The notes beneath the pieces are model-generated. The model had not been told where the DNA came from. It was given only the letters and a program-made list of their open reading frames with translations, and did no database searches. Below, piece by piece: positions 45,702 to 53,910 of a DNA stretch of 64,000 bases. The stretch is from NCBI GenBank assembly GCA_963805715.1, contig CAWDVK010000008.1, forward strand, positions 62,001-126,000, in the 5' to 3' direction. Both the position numbers and the translations under genes were made by a program. Position 1 is the first letter of the stretch. Each line of letters starts with the position of its first letter. Source of the stretch: CAWDVK01 sp963805715. Its GTDB lineage: Bacteria > Actinomycetota > Actinomycetes > Streptosporangiales > Streptosporangiaceae.

Positions 45702-47024
45702 ATGACCACGACACCGGCCGCACCGGTACCGCAGGCGGGAAGCGCGCGCACGCTGCACCTGCTGGACCTGCTGAGGCGGCCGCTCACCGACCAGGAGGGT
45801 GAGACGATCGGCCGGCTCTCCGATGTCATCGTGCGCTGGCGCGGTGCGGAGCTTCCCCTGGTCACCGGGCTCGTCGCCAACCTCGGGGGGCGTGAGGTGT
45901 ACGTGCCGGTCGATCAGGTCAGCGCGGTCGACAGCCAGGTGCTCAGGCTCAACAGTCCCAGGCTCGACCTGCGCAGGTTCGAGCGCCGGCACGGTGAGGT
46001 GCTGCTGCGGGCCGACGTGCTGGGGCACCGCCTCATCGACGTGGAGAGCGCCCGACTGGTCAAGGCCGTCGACCTCAAGCTGGAGGAGCGAACCGGGGAA
46101 TGGGTGCTGACCGGCGTCGATACTCATCGCAGGCCCCGCAGGCTCTTCGGCGGCCGCGGTGGCGCCAGCGGGGCCGCGGGGGCCGGCGAGCGGTCGTTTC
46201 GCGAATGGGCCAAGTTCGAGCCGCTGATCGGCCATAGCGGCAGTGCCCTGCTGCGCGGCCCGTTCGGCCGGATCCGCAGGCTCAAGCCGGCTCAGATAGC
46301 CGACCTGCTGGAGGAGGCGTCCAAGGAGGAGGAGTCCGAGATTCTCGGGCAGGTGCACGCTGATCCCGAGCTAGAGGCCGACGTGTTCGAGGAGCTGGAT
46401 GAGGACCTGGCCAGCAGGCTGCTGGGCGCCCGGACTGACGCGGACATCGCCGCGGTGCTGGCCAGGATGCGCGCGGATGACGCCGCCGACGCCATCGCCG
46501 AGCTGCCGCAGAGCCGCCGGCAGCCGGTGCTCGACCTGCTCCCGGTGGGCCAGCGGACCAAGGTCCTGACCCTGATGGGCTTCAATCCCACCAGCGCCGG
46601 CGGCCTGATGGGCGTCGATTTCGTGGCCGTTCCACGTGAATCCAGGGTGCACGAGGCACTGGCGACCGTCGCCCGATCGTCCGCCCTGCAGCCGGAAGCG
46701 CTGACCAGCGTGCACGTCCTGGACGATCGCGGGCGGCTGTGCGGAGTCGCGCGGCTGGTCGGGCTGGTGCAGGCCGACCAGGCGGCCCCGGTCGCCGACG
46801 TCTGCGACGACGATCCGGTGCGGGTCGGCGCTGACACCGACGTGGTGGATGTCGCCGTGCTGATGAGCGACTACAACCTGATCACGATCCCGGTGGTCGA
46901 CGAGCAGCGGAACATGATCGGCATCATCACCGTCGATGACGTGCTGGAAGCCACCCTGCCGGAGGACTGGCGGCGCCGCGAGGCGGCGGAGCCGCCCGAC
47001 GCCCATCGCGGAGACTCATCGTGA
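45702..47024 (+). CDS. Soluble MgtE-N/CBS protein with PRC-barrel domain
   Basis: 440-residue cytosolic protein. Domains in order: PRC-barrel-like (LTDQEGETIGRLSDVIVRW, about 20-150); MgtE N-terminal superhelix (RRLKPAQIADLLEEASKEEE ... MRADDAADAIAELPQSRRQ, about 195-320); two CBS motifs (LTSVHVLDDRGRLCG and LITIPVVDEQRNMIGIITVD). In MgtE channels the N and CBS domains sense intracellular Mg2+; here no MgtE membrane domain follows. Instead the stop overlaps the GTG start of an NRAMP-like transporter, so this probably acts as a detached Mg2+ sensor or gate for that transporter. ATG 45702 is preceded by AGGAAGG. Confidence 0.88.
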   Translation: MTTTPAAPVPQAGSARTLHLLDLLRRPLTDQEGETIGRLSDVIVRWRGAELPLVTGLVANLGGREVYVPVDQVSAVDSQVLRLNSPRLDLRRFERRHGEVLLRADVLGHRLIDVESARLVKAVDLKLEERTGEWVLTGVDTHRRPRRLFGGRGGASGAAGAGERSFREWAKFEPLIGHSGSALLRGPFGRIRRLKPAQIADLLEEASKEEESEILGQVHADPELEADVFEELDEDLASRLLGARTDADIAAVLARMRADDAADAIAELPQSRRQPVLDLLPVGQRTKVLTLMGFNPTSAGGLMGVDFVAVPRESRVHEALATVARSSALQPEALTSVHVLDDRGRLCGVARLVGLVQADQAAPVADVCDDDPVRVGADTDVVDVAVLMSDYNLITIPVVDEQRNMIGIITVDDVLEATLPEDWRRREAAEPPDAHRGDSS

Positions 47025-48652
47025 CGGGGCGGAACCTGACCCAGAGCGCGGCCCCGGAAGAGAACCAGCCCGGTGACATCGAGGGCGCGCTCGGCCGGAT
47101 CAGGGCCGGCGACGACCGCGGCGGGAGCCCCTGGCGGCGGCGCCTGATCACGTTCCTGGCCATCGTCGGGCCCGGGCTGATCGTGATGGTGGGCGACAAC
47201 GACGCCGGCGGGGTGGCCACCTACGCCCAGGCGGGCCAGAACTACGGCTACAGCCTGCTGTGGGTGCTGCTGCTGCTGATTCCGGTGCTGATCGTGAACC
47301 AGGAGATGGTGGTCAGGCTCGGCGCGGTGACCCAGGTCGGCCACGCCAAGCTGATCTTCGAGCGATTCGGGAGGTTCTGGGGGTGGTTCAGTGCCGGCGA
47401 CCTGTTCCTGCTCAACTTCCTCACGATCGTCACCGAGTTCATCGGCGTCTCGCTGGCGCTGAGCTATTTCGGGGTCAGCCCGTATATCTCGGTGCCGATA
47501 GCTGGCCTGCTCCTGGTCGGCATCACCATGAGCGGCAGCTTCCGGCGCTGGGAGCAGGCCATGTTCCTGTTCATCGCGGCCAGCGTGGTCCTGCTCCCGC
47601 TGCTGCTGCTGTCCCATCCGCACTACGGGACGGTGGCCCGGGACTTCTTCGTGCCGGGGATCCAGGGCGGCGTCAGCTCCGATGCGATCCTGCTCATCAT
47701 CGCGATCGTGGGCACGACGGTCGCCCCCTGGCAGCTGTTCTTCCAGCAGTCCAACGTGATCGACAAGCGGATCACCCCCCGGTTCATCCCCTACGAGCGG
47801 GCCGACACCTCGCTGGGCGCCTTTGTCGTGGTCATCGGTGCCGCGGCGATCCTGATCGTGGCCGTCTTCGCGGTCCGCGGCACCAGCCTGGCGGGGCACT
47901 TCACCAATGCCCTCGGGGTGGCCAATGCCCTCGGTGCCAAGAGCCGGGTGCTCGGCGCGCTGTTCGCGATCGTGCTGCTGGACGCCAGCATCATCGGCGC
48001 GGCGGCCGTCACCCTGTCCACCAGCTACGCGTTCGGTGACGTGTTCGGCATCAAGCACTCGCTGCACCGCAAGTTCCGCGAGGCCAGGCCCTTCTACCTC
48101 AGCTACGCCGCGATGATCGCGGTCGCCGCGGGCATCGTGCTGGTCCCCGGCGCGCCGCTCGGCCTGCTGACCACCGCCGTGCAGGCACTCGCCGGGGTGC
48201 TGCTGCCCAGCGCGAGCGCCTTCCTGCTGCTGCTCTGCAACGACCGCGAGGTGCTCGGCCCGTGGATGAATCCGCGCTGGCTGAACATCCTGGCCGGGGT
48301 CATCATCGGCGTGCTGCTGATGCTGTCCGGCACGCTGGTCGTGGGCACCCTGTTCCCTGGCTTCAACTCCGCTCAGGTCGCCATCGGGGTCTCGGTCCTG
48401 CTGCTGGCCGGAGCGGCCGGCGGGGGCGGGTGGCTCTGGCTCACCCGATCCCGCCGGCCGCCTGCCCCGCCGCACCCGCGCACCACCATGTCCCGTGCCG
48501 CGCGGATGAGCTGGCGGATGCCGCCGCTCGCGCTGCTCAAGCCCGTGGCCTGGTCCCAGGGAACGAAGCTGGCCATGCTGGTGCTGCGCGGCTACCTGGC
48601 GGTCTCGGTGCTGCTGCTGATCGTCAAGGCCGTGCAGCTGGGCGGCGGCTGA
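47021..48652 (+). CDS. NRAMP-related divalent-cation transporter, probable Mg2+ type (copy 1)
   Basis: 543-residue protein with 11-12 helices. The helix-1 metal motif, DPGN in Mn/Fe NRAMPs, reads VGDNDAGGVATYAQAG, and the helix-6 motif, AxxMPH in classic NRAMPs, reads GTTVAPWQLFFQQSNVIDKR. Loss of the metal-selecting Met and His, with PW in place, is the pattern of NRAMP-related Mg2+ transporters (NMT) described in Clostridium and Eggerthella. Assignment as Mg2+ rather than Mn2+ is an inference from these residues and from the MgtE-N/CBS neighbour with which it overlaps (GTGA). Confidence 0.87.
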   Translation: MTGRNLTQSAAPEENQPGDIEGALGRIRAGDDRGGSPWRRRLITFLAIVGPGLIVMVGDNDAGGVATYAQAGQNYGYSLLWVLLLLIPVLIVNQEMVVRLGAVTQVGHAKLIFERFGRFWGWFSAGDLFLLNFLTIVTEFIGVSLALSYFGVSPYISVPIAGLLLVGITMSGSFRRWEQAMFLFIAASVVLLPLLLLSHPHYGTVARDFFVPGIQGGVSSDAILLIIAIVGTTVAPWQLFFQQSNVIDKRITPRFIPYERADTSLGAFVVVIGAAAILIVAVFAVRGTSLAGHFTNALGVANALGAKSRVLGALFAIVLLDASIIGAAAVTLSTSYAFGDVFGIKHSLHRKFREARPFYLSYAAMIAVAAGIVLVPGAPLGLLTTAVQALAGVLLPSASAFLLLLCNDREVLGPWMNPRWLNILAGVIIGVLLMLSGTLVVGTLFPGFNSAQVAIGVSVLLLAGAAGGGGWLWLTRSRRPPAPPHPRTTMSRAARMSWRMPPLALLKPVAWSQGTKLAMLVLRGYLAVSVLLLIVKAVQLGGG

Positions 48653-48656
48653 GCTG

Positions 48657-48712
48657 CCTGCTCAGTGCTGCCTAATCAGTGCTGCCTGCTCAGTGGTGCC
48701 TAATCAGTGCGC
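48657..48712. repeat. 4 x 14-bp tandem repeat between convergent transporter genes
   Basis: Four units of CCTGCTCAGTGCTG / CCTAATCAGTGCTG type (48657-48670, 48671-48684, 48685-48698, 48699-48712). The last unit overlaps the final codons and stop of the leftward NRAMP gene. Confidence 0.9.
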
Positions 48713-50335
48713 GAGCATCAGCTGCACGATCTTCACCACGACGAGGATCGTGGCCACGGCCAGGTACAGCCGCAGCGTGGTCATGCCGATCTTGCGCACG
48801 ACCGGGACCTCGGGGCGCTGCAGCAGCGCAAGCGGGGGCATCCGCCAGCTCTCCTTGCCCGCCCGGTCGATCGGCACGGCGGCCAGGGTGCCCGCGCGCA
48901 GCCGCGAGGCGGTGACCAGGCCGGCCAGGACCAGGCCGCCGGCCGCGAATCCGGCCAGGATGTCGACGATCTGCGCCGCGGTGATGCCGGGGAACAGCAC
49001 CGAGGCGGTCAGGATGACCGACAGGGCGACCAGCACCGTCACGACCGCGGTGGTGAAGATGTTGGTCCGGCGGCCATTGACCCACGGGCCGAGCACCTCG
49101 CGGTCGTTGCAGAGCAGCAGCAGGTACACCGATGCCGACGGCAGCAGGACGCCCGCCAGCGCCTGCACGCCCTCGGTCAGCAGGCCGAGCGGCGAGCCGG
49201 GGATGAGCACGACCGCGGCGGCCGCCAGCACCAGCCCTCCGTACACGGCGTAGAAGCCCTTGGCCCCCTTGACCCCGCGGTGCAGCGAGTGCTTCAGGCC
49301 GAAGACATCGCCGAGCGCGTAGGCGGTGGACAGCGAGACCGCGAAGGCGCCGATGATGGAGGCGTCCAGCAGCGCGATCGCGAACAGCACGCCTGCCAGC
49401 CGGCCCGCGTGCGCCTGCAGCCCGCGCGCCAGCCCGGCCGCGTCGGTGAACCCGCCGGCGTGACCGGCGAATGCCGCGGCGGTGAAGCCCATGACCGCGC
49501 CGGCCCCGACCACCACGATGACGATGCCGATCCACAGATCGGCCTTCTCGTACTTCATGAAGCGCGGCGTGATCCGCTTGTCGATCACGTAGCTCTGCTG
49601 GAAGAACAGCTGCCAGGGGGCGACCGTGGTGCCCACGATCCCGATGACCAGCAGCAGCACCGTGGCCAGCTGCCCGGAGCCGCCGGGCAGGTCCGGCGTG
49701 ACGAAGCCGAGTGCCATCTGCCCGGTGGCCGGGTGGGACAGGAAGTAGATCGGAATGAGCAGCAGCGAGCCCCCGCACAGGATCATCGCCATCCGCTCGA
49801 ACCGCCGGAAGCTGCCGGTGAAGGCCGCGCCGATGATCACGACCGAGGCCAGTCCCACGGCGGCCGCCTTGGGCAGCCCGAGGTAGCTGGCGGCCAGGCT
49901 GATGCCGATGAACTCGGTCACGATCGTGAGCGAGTTGAGCAGGAACAGGTCGATGACGCTGAAGGCGCCCCAGAACTTCCCGAACCGCTCCAGGATCAGC
50001 CGGGCGTGCCCGACCCCGGTCACGGCGCCGAGCCGCAGCACCATCTCCTGGTTGACATACAGCACGGGGACCAGCAGCAGCAGGGTCCAGAGCAGCCGGG
50101 TGCCGTAGTTCTGGCCTGCCTGCCCGTAGGTGGCGAAAGCACCGGCATCGTTGTCGCCGACCATCACGATCAGGCCGGGGCCGACAATCGCCAGCAGGGT
50201 CTTGAGGTGCGCAGACCAGCCACGGCGACGCGCGGTGTCGTCCAGCCGGATGGTGCCGAACGCGCCGCGGATGTCACCGGCGTGCTCCGGGTCAAGTACC
50301 GCACCGGGGTTGTCGAGCGCCATGGACATGGTCAT
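48704..50335 (-). CDS. NRAMP-related divalent-cation transporter, probable Mg2+ type (copy 2)
   Basis: 543 aa, same length as copy 1 and clearly paralogous: helix 1 VGDNDAGAFATYGQAGQNYG, helix 6 GTTVAPWQLFFQQSYVIDKR. ATG 50335 is chosen for its purine-rich ribosome-binding site (GGGAGAGGGAGGG) and because the upstream 18 residues of the longer frame look untranslated. The M-box riboswitch at 50644-50805 precedes it, which directly supports Mg2+-responsive control and therefore a Mg2+ transport role. Converges with copy 1 across a short tandem repeat. Confidence 0.9.
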   Translation of the reverse strand: MTMSMALDNPGAVLDPEHAGDIRGAFGTIRLDDTARRRGWSAHLKTLLAIVGPGLIVMVGDNDAGAFATYGQAGQNYGTRLLWTLLLLVPVLYVNQEMVLRLGAVTGVGHARLILERFGKFWGAFSVIDLFLLNSLTIVTEFIGISLAASYLGLPKAAAVGLASVVIIGAAFTGSFRRFERMAMILCGGSLLLIPIYFLSHPATGQMALGFVTPDLPGGSGQLATVLLLVIGIVGTTVAPWQLFFQQSYVIDKRITPRFMKYEKADLWIGIVIVVVGAGAVMGFTAAAFAGHAGGFTDAAGLARGLQAHAGRLAGVLFAIALLDASIIGAFAVSLSTAYALGDVFGLKHSLHRGVKGAKGFYAVYGGLVLAAAAVVLIPGSPLGLLTEGVQALAGVLLPSASVYLLLLCNDREVLGPWVNGRRTNIFTTAVVTVLVALSVILTASVLFPGITAAQIVDILAGFAAGGLVLAGLVTASRLRAGTLAAVPIDRAGKESWRMPPLALLQRPEVPVVRKIGMTTLRLYLAVATILVVVKIVQLMLAH

Positions 50336-50607
50336 CCCTCCCTCTCCCTGGGTCAGGGGGTTATCCGGGAGGCACGCAGCATCGGCCACCGGGCCCGCGA
50401 GCGGGCCGGCTAGCGGCTATCGATGGCGGAGTTAGTGCGTGCCGGAGGCAGAAAGCGAGAACATGCGGGTCAGGGGCCGTTGATGACCCGGTTTACTTCT
50501 TTCCATGTCTCGCCTCCCTCCGGCCATGACACACGCGGGTGCCAGCTTCGCGACATTATGCTCGCGACCGCGGGCGGCCCGGCATCATGCCTGGTCTCAG
50601 CACGCGG

Positions 50608-50634
50608 GGAGAAGACCGGCCGTCACCCGGCCGG
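50608..50634 (-). terminator. Hairpin just downstream of M-box aptamer (expression platform)
   Basis: On the minus strand CCGGCCG, loop GGTGA, CGGCCGG (50634-50616), then TCTTCTCC. It starts 10 bp after the aptamer's end, suited to Mg2+-dependent transcription termination. Confidence 0.55.
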
Positions 50635-50643
50635 AACGCACCC

Positions 50644-50805
50644 CTACTCGTCAGAGCTTTGGCACAACACGACGTAGCACCCGACGGGTGCAGCCACTTC
50701 GGGTCACCCCTTAGGCCGGGGAGACCTGTCCTGACCCTGGGCGTCTCTCAACGTCGTCGGATCAGTGGCCTGTGTTCGTGTCGACGCCTCACCGAACGAG
50801 GTGCT
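50644..50805 (-). promoter_or_regulatory. M-box (ykoK-type) Mg2+ riboswitch
   Basis: On the minus strand the conserved elements occur in the right order: CTCGTTCGGTGAGGC at the 5' side, CAGGCCACTGATCCGACGAC, then TTGAGAGACGCCCAGGGTCA with GGACAGG, and at the 3' end GTGCCAAAGCTCTGACGAG. These correspond to the M-box consensus (GGTGAGGC; GCYACTG; GACGCC-A-GGGTCA-ACAG; GTGCYAAAGCTCTACGA). The 5' and 3' ends (CTCGTT / GACGAG) can pair as P1. It lies upstream of an NRAMP-related transporter, as for the Clostridium NMT gene reported to be under M-box control. Confidence 0.85.
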
Positions 50806-50902
50806 GTCAGCAAACCTTGCGCAGTATACCGTTGACGCGCCCATCTGGGCAAACCCCGGCGGCAGCGGCATGGCGCCGGGCCCGGTCAGCGCCGGAGCCG
50901 GG

Positions 50903-51072
50903 TCAGCGCCGGGCCGGCCCGGTGATCAGCCACCGGGAGCTGCGGGCCCGCAGCGTGAGCGTCACGAACCGGGCCAGCATCCAGACGCTGTAGCCGAGCC
51001 ACAGCGCGACCAGCCCGCCGTGGCCGGCCACCACGATCACCGCCGCGGCGGCGAAGGCGGCCGCGGCCGGTG
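50903..51072 (-). pseudogene. C-terminal remnant of a MATE/DinF-type efflux protein
   Basis: On the minus strand an open stretch ending at TGA 50903-50905 encodes AAVIVVAGHGGLVALWLGYS VWMLARFV followed by TLTLRARSSRWLITGPARR. This is the last helix and tail typical of MATE/DinF transporters. A TAG lies just upstream in frame and the rest of the gene is missing; it abuts the stop of the racemase gene. Interpreted as a leftover 3' end. Confidence 0.5.
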
Positions 51073-51073
51073 G

Positions 51074-52210
51074 CTAGCCAACCGTGCCGCTGGCCCGCAG
51101 CGCGGCGATCTCGGGGCCGGCGAGTCCGAGCGCGGCCAGCACCGTGTCCGTATCGGCCCCCGGCCGCGGCGGCGGGGCCGGCGGCCGGGCGGCGGAGCGG
51201 CTGAAGCGCGGCGCCGGGGCGGGCTGCCGGACGCCGGCCAGCTCAATGAACCCGTTCCTGGCCACCGTGTGCGGGTGCGCGGGCGCCTCGGTCAGCGCCA
51301 GCACCGGCACCACGCACGCATCGGTCCCGGCGAAGGCCGCCGTCCACTCGTCCCTGCTGCGGCTCGCGAACACCTCGGCGAACCGCTCGCGCAGGACCGG
51401 CCAGCCGGAACGGTCGTGCTGGGCGGGCAGGCCGGCGTCAGCCAGCCCGAGGCCGGCCAGCAGCGCGGCATAGAACTGCGGCTCAAGCGCGCCGACGGCC
51501 ACGTAGCCGCCATCGGCCGTCCGGTAGGTGTCGTAGAACGGCGCCCCGCCATCGAGCAGGTTGGTGCCGCGCTCGTCCCGCCAGGCCCCGGCCGCGAGCA
51601 GCCCGTGCAGGAAGGCGGTGAGCAAGGCTGACCCGTCGACCATGGCCGCGTCGATCACCTGGCCGCGGCCGGATCGCGACCGCTCGACCAGGGCGGCGAG
51701 GACGCCGAGCGCCAGCAGCATCCCGCCGCCGCCGAAGTCGCCGAGCAGGTTGACCGGCGGGACCGGCCGCTCGCCGGCCCGGCCGATCGGGTCGAGCGCC
51801 CCGGCGATCGCGATGTAGTCGATGTCGTGCCCGGCCGCCGATGACAGCGGGCCCTCCTGTCCCCACCCGGTCATCCGGGCGAAGATCAGCCGCGGGTTGC
51901 GCCGGGCGCACTCATCGGGACCGAAGCCCAGGCGCTCGGCCACCCCCGGCCGGAACCCCTCGACCAGCACGTCGGCCTGCTCAGCCAGCCGCAGCAGGAG
52001 ACTGACCCCGGCGTCGTCCCTGAGGTTGATGCCGATGGACCGGCGGCCCCGGATCAGCGGGTCAGGGCGCGGCCGCGCCTGCGGCCCGCAGCTCTCAGCG
52101 CGGTCCACCCGGAGCACGTCGGCTCCGAGGTCGGACAGGATCATGCAGCCGAACGGCGCGGGGGCCAGGCTGGCGATCTCGATCACCCGCACGCCGTCTA
52201 GCGGTCCCAT
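51074..52210 (-). CDS. CaiB/BaiF-family acyl-CoA racemase (AMACR/Mcr-like)
   Basis: 378-residue class III CoA-transferase-fold enzyme. GHDIDYIAIAGAL and NLLGDFGGGGMLLALGVLAAL match alpha-methylacyl-CoA racemase (Mtb Mcr), where His and Asp in these motifs are the catalytic pair; EIASLAPAPFGCMILSDLGAD is the N-terminal CoA-binding signature. It interconverts 2R/2S-methyl-branched acyl-CoAs for beta-oxidation, or transfers CoA. ATG 52210 is set by the ribosome-binding site GGGAGG. Located 126 bp after the ferredoxin gene. Confidence 0.9.
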   Translation of the reverse strand: MGPLDGVRVIEIASLAPAPFGCMILSDLGADVLRVDRAESCGPQARPRPDPLIRGRRSIGINLRDDAGVSLLLRLAEQADVLVEGFRPGVAERLGFGPDECARRNPRLIFARMTGWGQEGPLSSAAGHDIDYIAIAGALDPIGRAGERPVPPVNLLGDFGGGGMLLALGVLAALVERSRSGRGQVIDAAMVDGSALLTAFLHGLLAAGAWRDERGTNLLDGGAPFYDTYRTADGGYVAVGALEPQFYAALLAGLGLADAGLPAQHDRSGWPVLRERFAEVFASRSRDEWTAAFAGTDACVVPVLALTEAPAHPHTVARNGFIELAGVRQPAPAPRFSRSAARPPAPPPRPGADTDTVLAALGLAGPEIAALRASGTVG

Positions 52211-52336
52211 CCGCGCCTCCCGGCCCAGCACTCGACGACCATGGCAGAACGGCCGCGTCATGCTGACCGGGGCCGCCGCCGACCTACCGCGATGGTAATG
52301 GCTGCGGCGGGGCGCCGATGCGGTCGCCGGCGCCTG

Positions 52337-52561
52337 TCAGCCCGCCCTGGTGAGCAGCAGCGCCAGCGTCGGGCAGACGTTGACCGCGCGCTGGGCGAGC
52401 GGCAGCAGCTGCTGCGGCACCGGGCCGGGCGCGATCACCGGATAGCCCCACGGGTCCGCGGCGATCAGCTCGGGCAGCAGCTCGATGCAGACGCCGTGCG
52501 CCTCGCAGGCGATCGGATTGAGCTGCAGCCGCTGGGGCTCGCGGCGACGCCGGGGGCTCAT
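52337..52561 (-). CDS. P450-type small ferredoxin ([3Fe-4S] pattern)
   Basis: 74-residue cytosolic ferredoxin. Cluster ligands: CEAHGVC near residue 18 and VCPTLAL near residue 63, i.e. C-x5-C...CP, the three-Cys [3Fe-4S] pattern (CxxHGxC) of ferredoxins that serve cytochromes P450. ATG 52561 overlaps the stop of the NuoF-like gene (ATGA). No P450 is adjacent, so within this operon it most likely exchanges electrons with the NuoF-like flavoprotein. Final gene of the redox operon. Confidence 0.88.
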   Translation of the reverse strand: MSPRRRREPQRLQLNPIACEAHGVCIELLPELIAADPWGYPVIAPGPVPQQLLPLAQRAVNVCPTLALLLTRAG

Positions 52562-53910
52562 GACGCGCCAGCCGGCGGCCGGGGAACCGGCAGCACGCCC
52601 GCCCTGCTCACCCGCTGGCATGGCCCGCGGGTGAGGTGCCGGTGCAGATCGGCCCCGAACACCCGCAGCGCGCTGGCCGCCATGCTCGCGGTGCCGTCCG
52701 GCAGGTGGCACGCGCCGCGGCCGCTGACGAGCCGCAGCAGCTGCTGCGCCCAGCTCAGGCCGTCGGCGGCGCCGGCCCTGCCGTAGGCGATCCACTCCAT
52801 GGCCTCCGCCAGTGCCGGGAGGCCGTTGCTGCAGGGCCCGCACTGGCCCGCGCTCTGGCTGGCGAGGTACCGGACCGCCCGGGCGGTCTCCGCCAGGCCG
52901 CACGACGATTCGGGCAGCAGCACGAGGACGCCCGGCCCGAGCGAGGCTCCCGCGGGCCGCAGCGCCTCGTCACTGAGCGGGATGTGCTGGGCCGCCGGCA
53001 GCGGCAGCCAGCCGCCGAAGTAGCCCCCGGCCAGGACGGCCGCCGGCGCCTCGGCCGGGCCGCCGGCCCGCTGCAGCAGGCTGGCCAGGGTCGTGCCGAG
53101 CGCCGCCTCGTACACGCCCGGACGCCGCACCGCGCCGCCGACGCTCATCAGCGCGGTGCCGGGGAAGGCCGCGGTGCCCGCCGCGCGGAACCAGTCGGCT
53201 CCGTACCGGGCGATGAGGGCGGCGTGCGCGAGTGTCTCGACGTTCTGCACCAGCGTGGGACGGCGGTGCGCACCGCGCTGGGCCGGCCGCGGCGGCACGA
53301 AGGCGGGCCGGGCCGGGCCGCCGTTGAGGAATCCGACCAGCGCGGTTTCCTGGCTCGTGACGTAACCGCCGGGGATCTCCGCCAGCTGAACCGGCACGCG
53401 GTTCAGCCCGGCCCGGTCCCGGCTCGCGATGGCGTCCCGGAGCGGCCCGGCGGCAGGGCCGACTGGCCCGGCGTGCACGCACAGGTAGGCCCGGCTCGCG
53501 CCGACCGCCTCGGCGGCCAGGGCGACGCCGTCGAGCACGAGGTGCGGAGCGCGGCTGAGCAGCAGCCGGTCCTTCCAGCTGGCCGGCTCGGATTCCGCTC
53601 CGTTGGCGATGACGACTGCCCCGACGCTGCTGAAGGTGCCGCCGCGGCTGGCGGCGTCCGCGACCGCGCGCATCTTGCGGGCGGCCGGGAACCCGGCGCC
53701 GCCGCGTCCGGTCAGCCCCGCCCGGTCAATCTCGTCGATCAGCCCGGTCACCGCGCGGCCCGCGGCCGGCCGGTCAGCCCGTAGCGGCGGCGGCCCGTAC
53801 CTGTCCAGGTGCTCAGCGAGGGACACCGGGGCGGAGCCGGTGATGAGCCGCGGTATCCGCGGCGGCCGGCCCGGGTCCCTGGCGGCGTGCGGCGCGCCGG
53901 TGACCGTCAT
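52558..53910 (-). CDS. NuoF-like FMN/Fe-S flavoprotein (SLBB)
   Basis: 450-residue homologue of the NADH-binding subunit of complex I and related hydrogenase/dehydrogenase diaphorases. FMN-binding GLTGRGGAGFPAARKM and NGAESEPASWKDRLLL are present; the SLBB region and the C-terminal Fe-S domain follow (SAGQCGPCSNGLPALAEA ... GRGACHLPDGTA). In NuoF the first cluster Cys is in SCG; here it is SAG, leaving three Cys plus possible alternatives. ATG overlaps the stop of the reductase (corrected frame). Likely oxidises NAD(P)H or ferredoxin and feeds the membrane reductase. Confidence 0.88.
   Translation of the reverse strand: MTVTGAPHAARDPGRPPRIPRLITGSAPVSLAEHLDRYGPPPLRADRPAAGRAVTGLIDEIDRAGLTGRGGAGFPAARKMRAVADAASRGGTFSSVGAVVIANGAESEPASWKDRLLLSRAPHLVLDGVALAAEAVGASRAYLCVHAGPVGPAAGPLRDAIASRDRAGLNRVPVQLAEIPGGYVTSQETALVGFLNGGPARPAFVPPRPAQRGAHRRPTLVQNVETLAHAALIARYGADWFRAAGTAAFPGTALMSVGGAVRRPGVYEAALGTTLASLLQRAGGPAEAPAAVLAGGYFGGWLPLPAAQHIPLSDEALRPAGASLGPGVLVLLPESSCGLAETARAVRYLASQSAGQCGPCSNGLPALAEAMEWIAYGRAGAADGLSWAQQLLRLVSGRGACHLPDGTASMAASALRVFGADLHRHLTRGPCQRVSRAGVLPVPRPPAGAS

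Larger units (their letters stand above)
50336..50902. other. 567-bp leader and upstream region of NRAMP copy 2
   Basis: Holds the ribosome-binding site, about 270 bp of leader, the M-box with terminator-like hairpin, and about 100 bp of promoter-side sequence up to the MATE remnant. No supported gene. Confidence 0.7.

Noticed and set aside
46871..48475. 534-residue minus-strand frame opposite NRAMP copy 1
   Set aside because: Reverse-strand shadow of a membrane protein gene; Asp/His/Gln rich with no family likeness.
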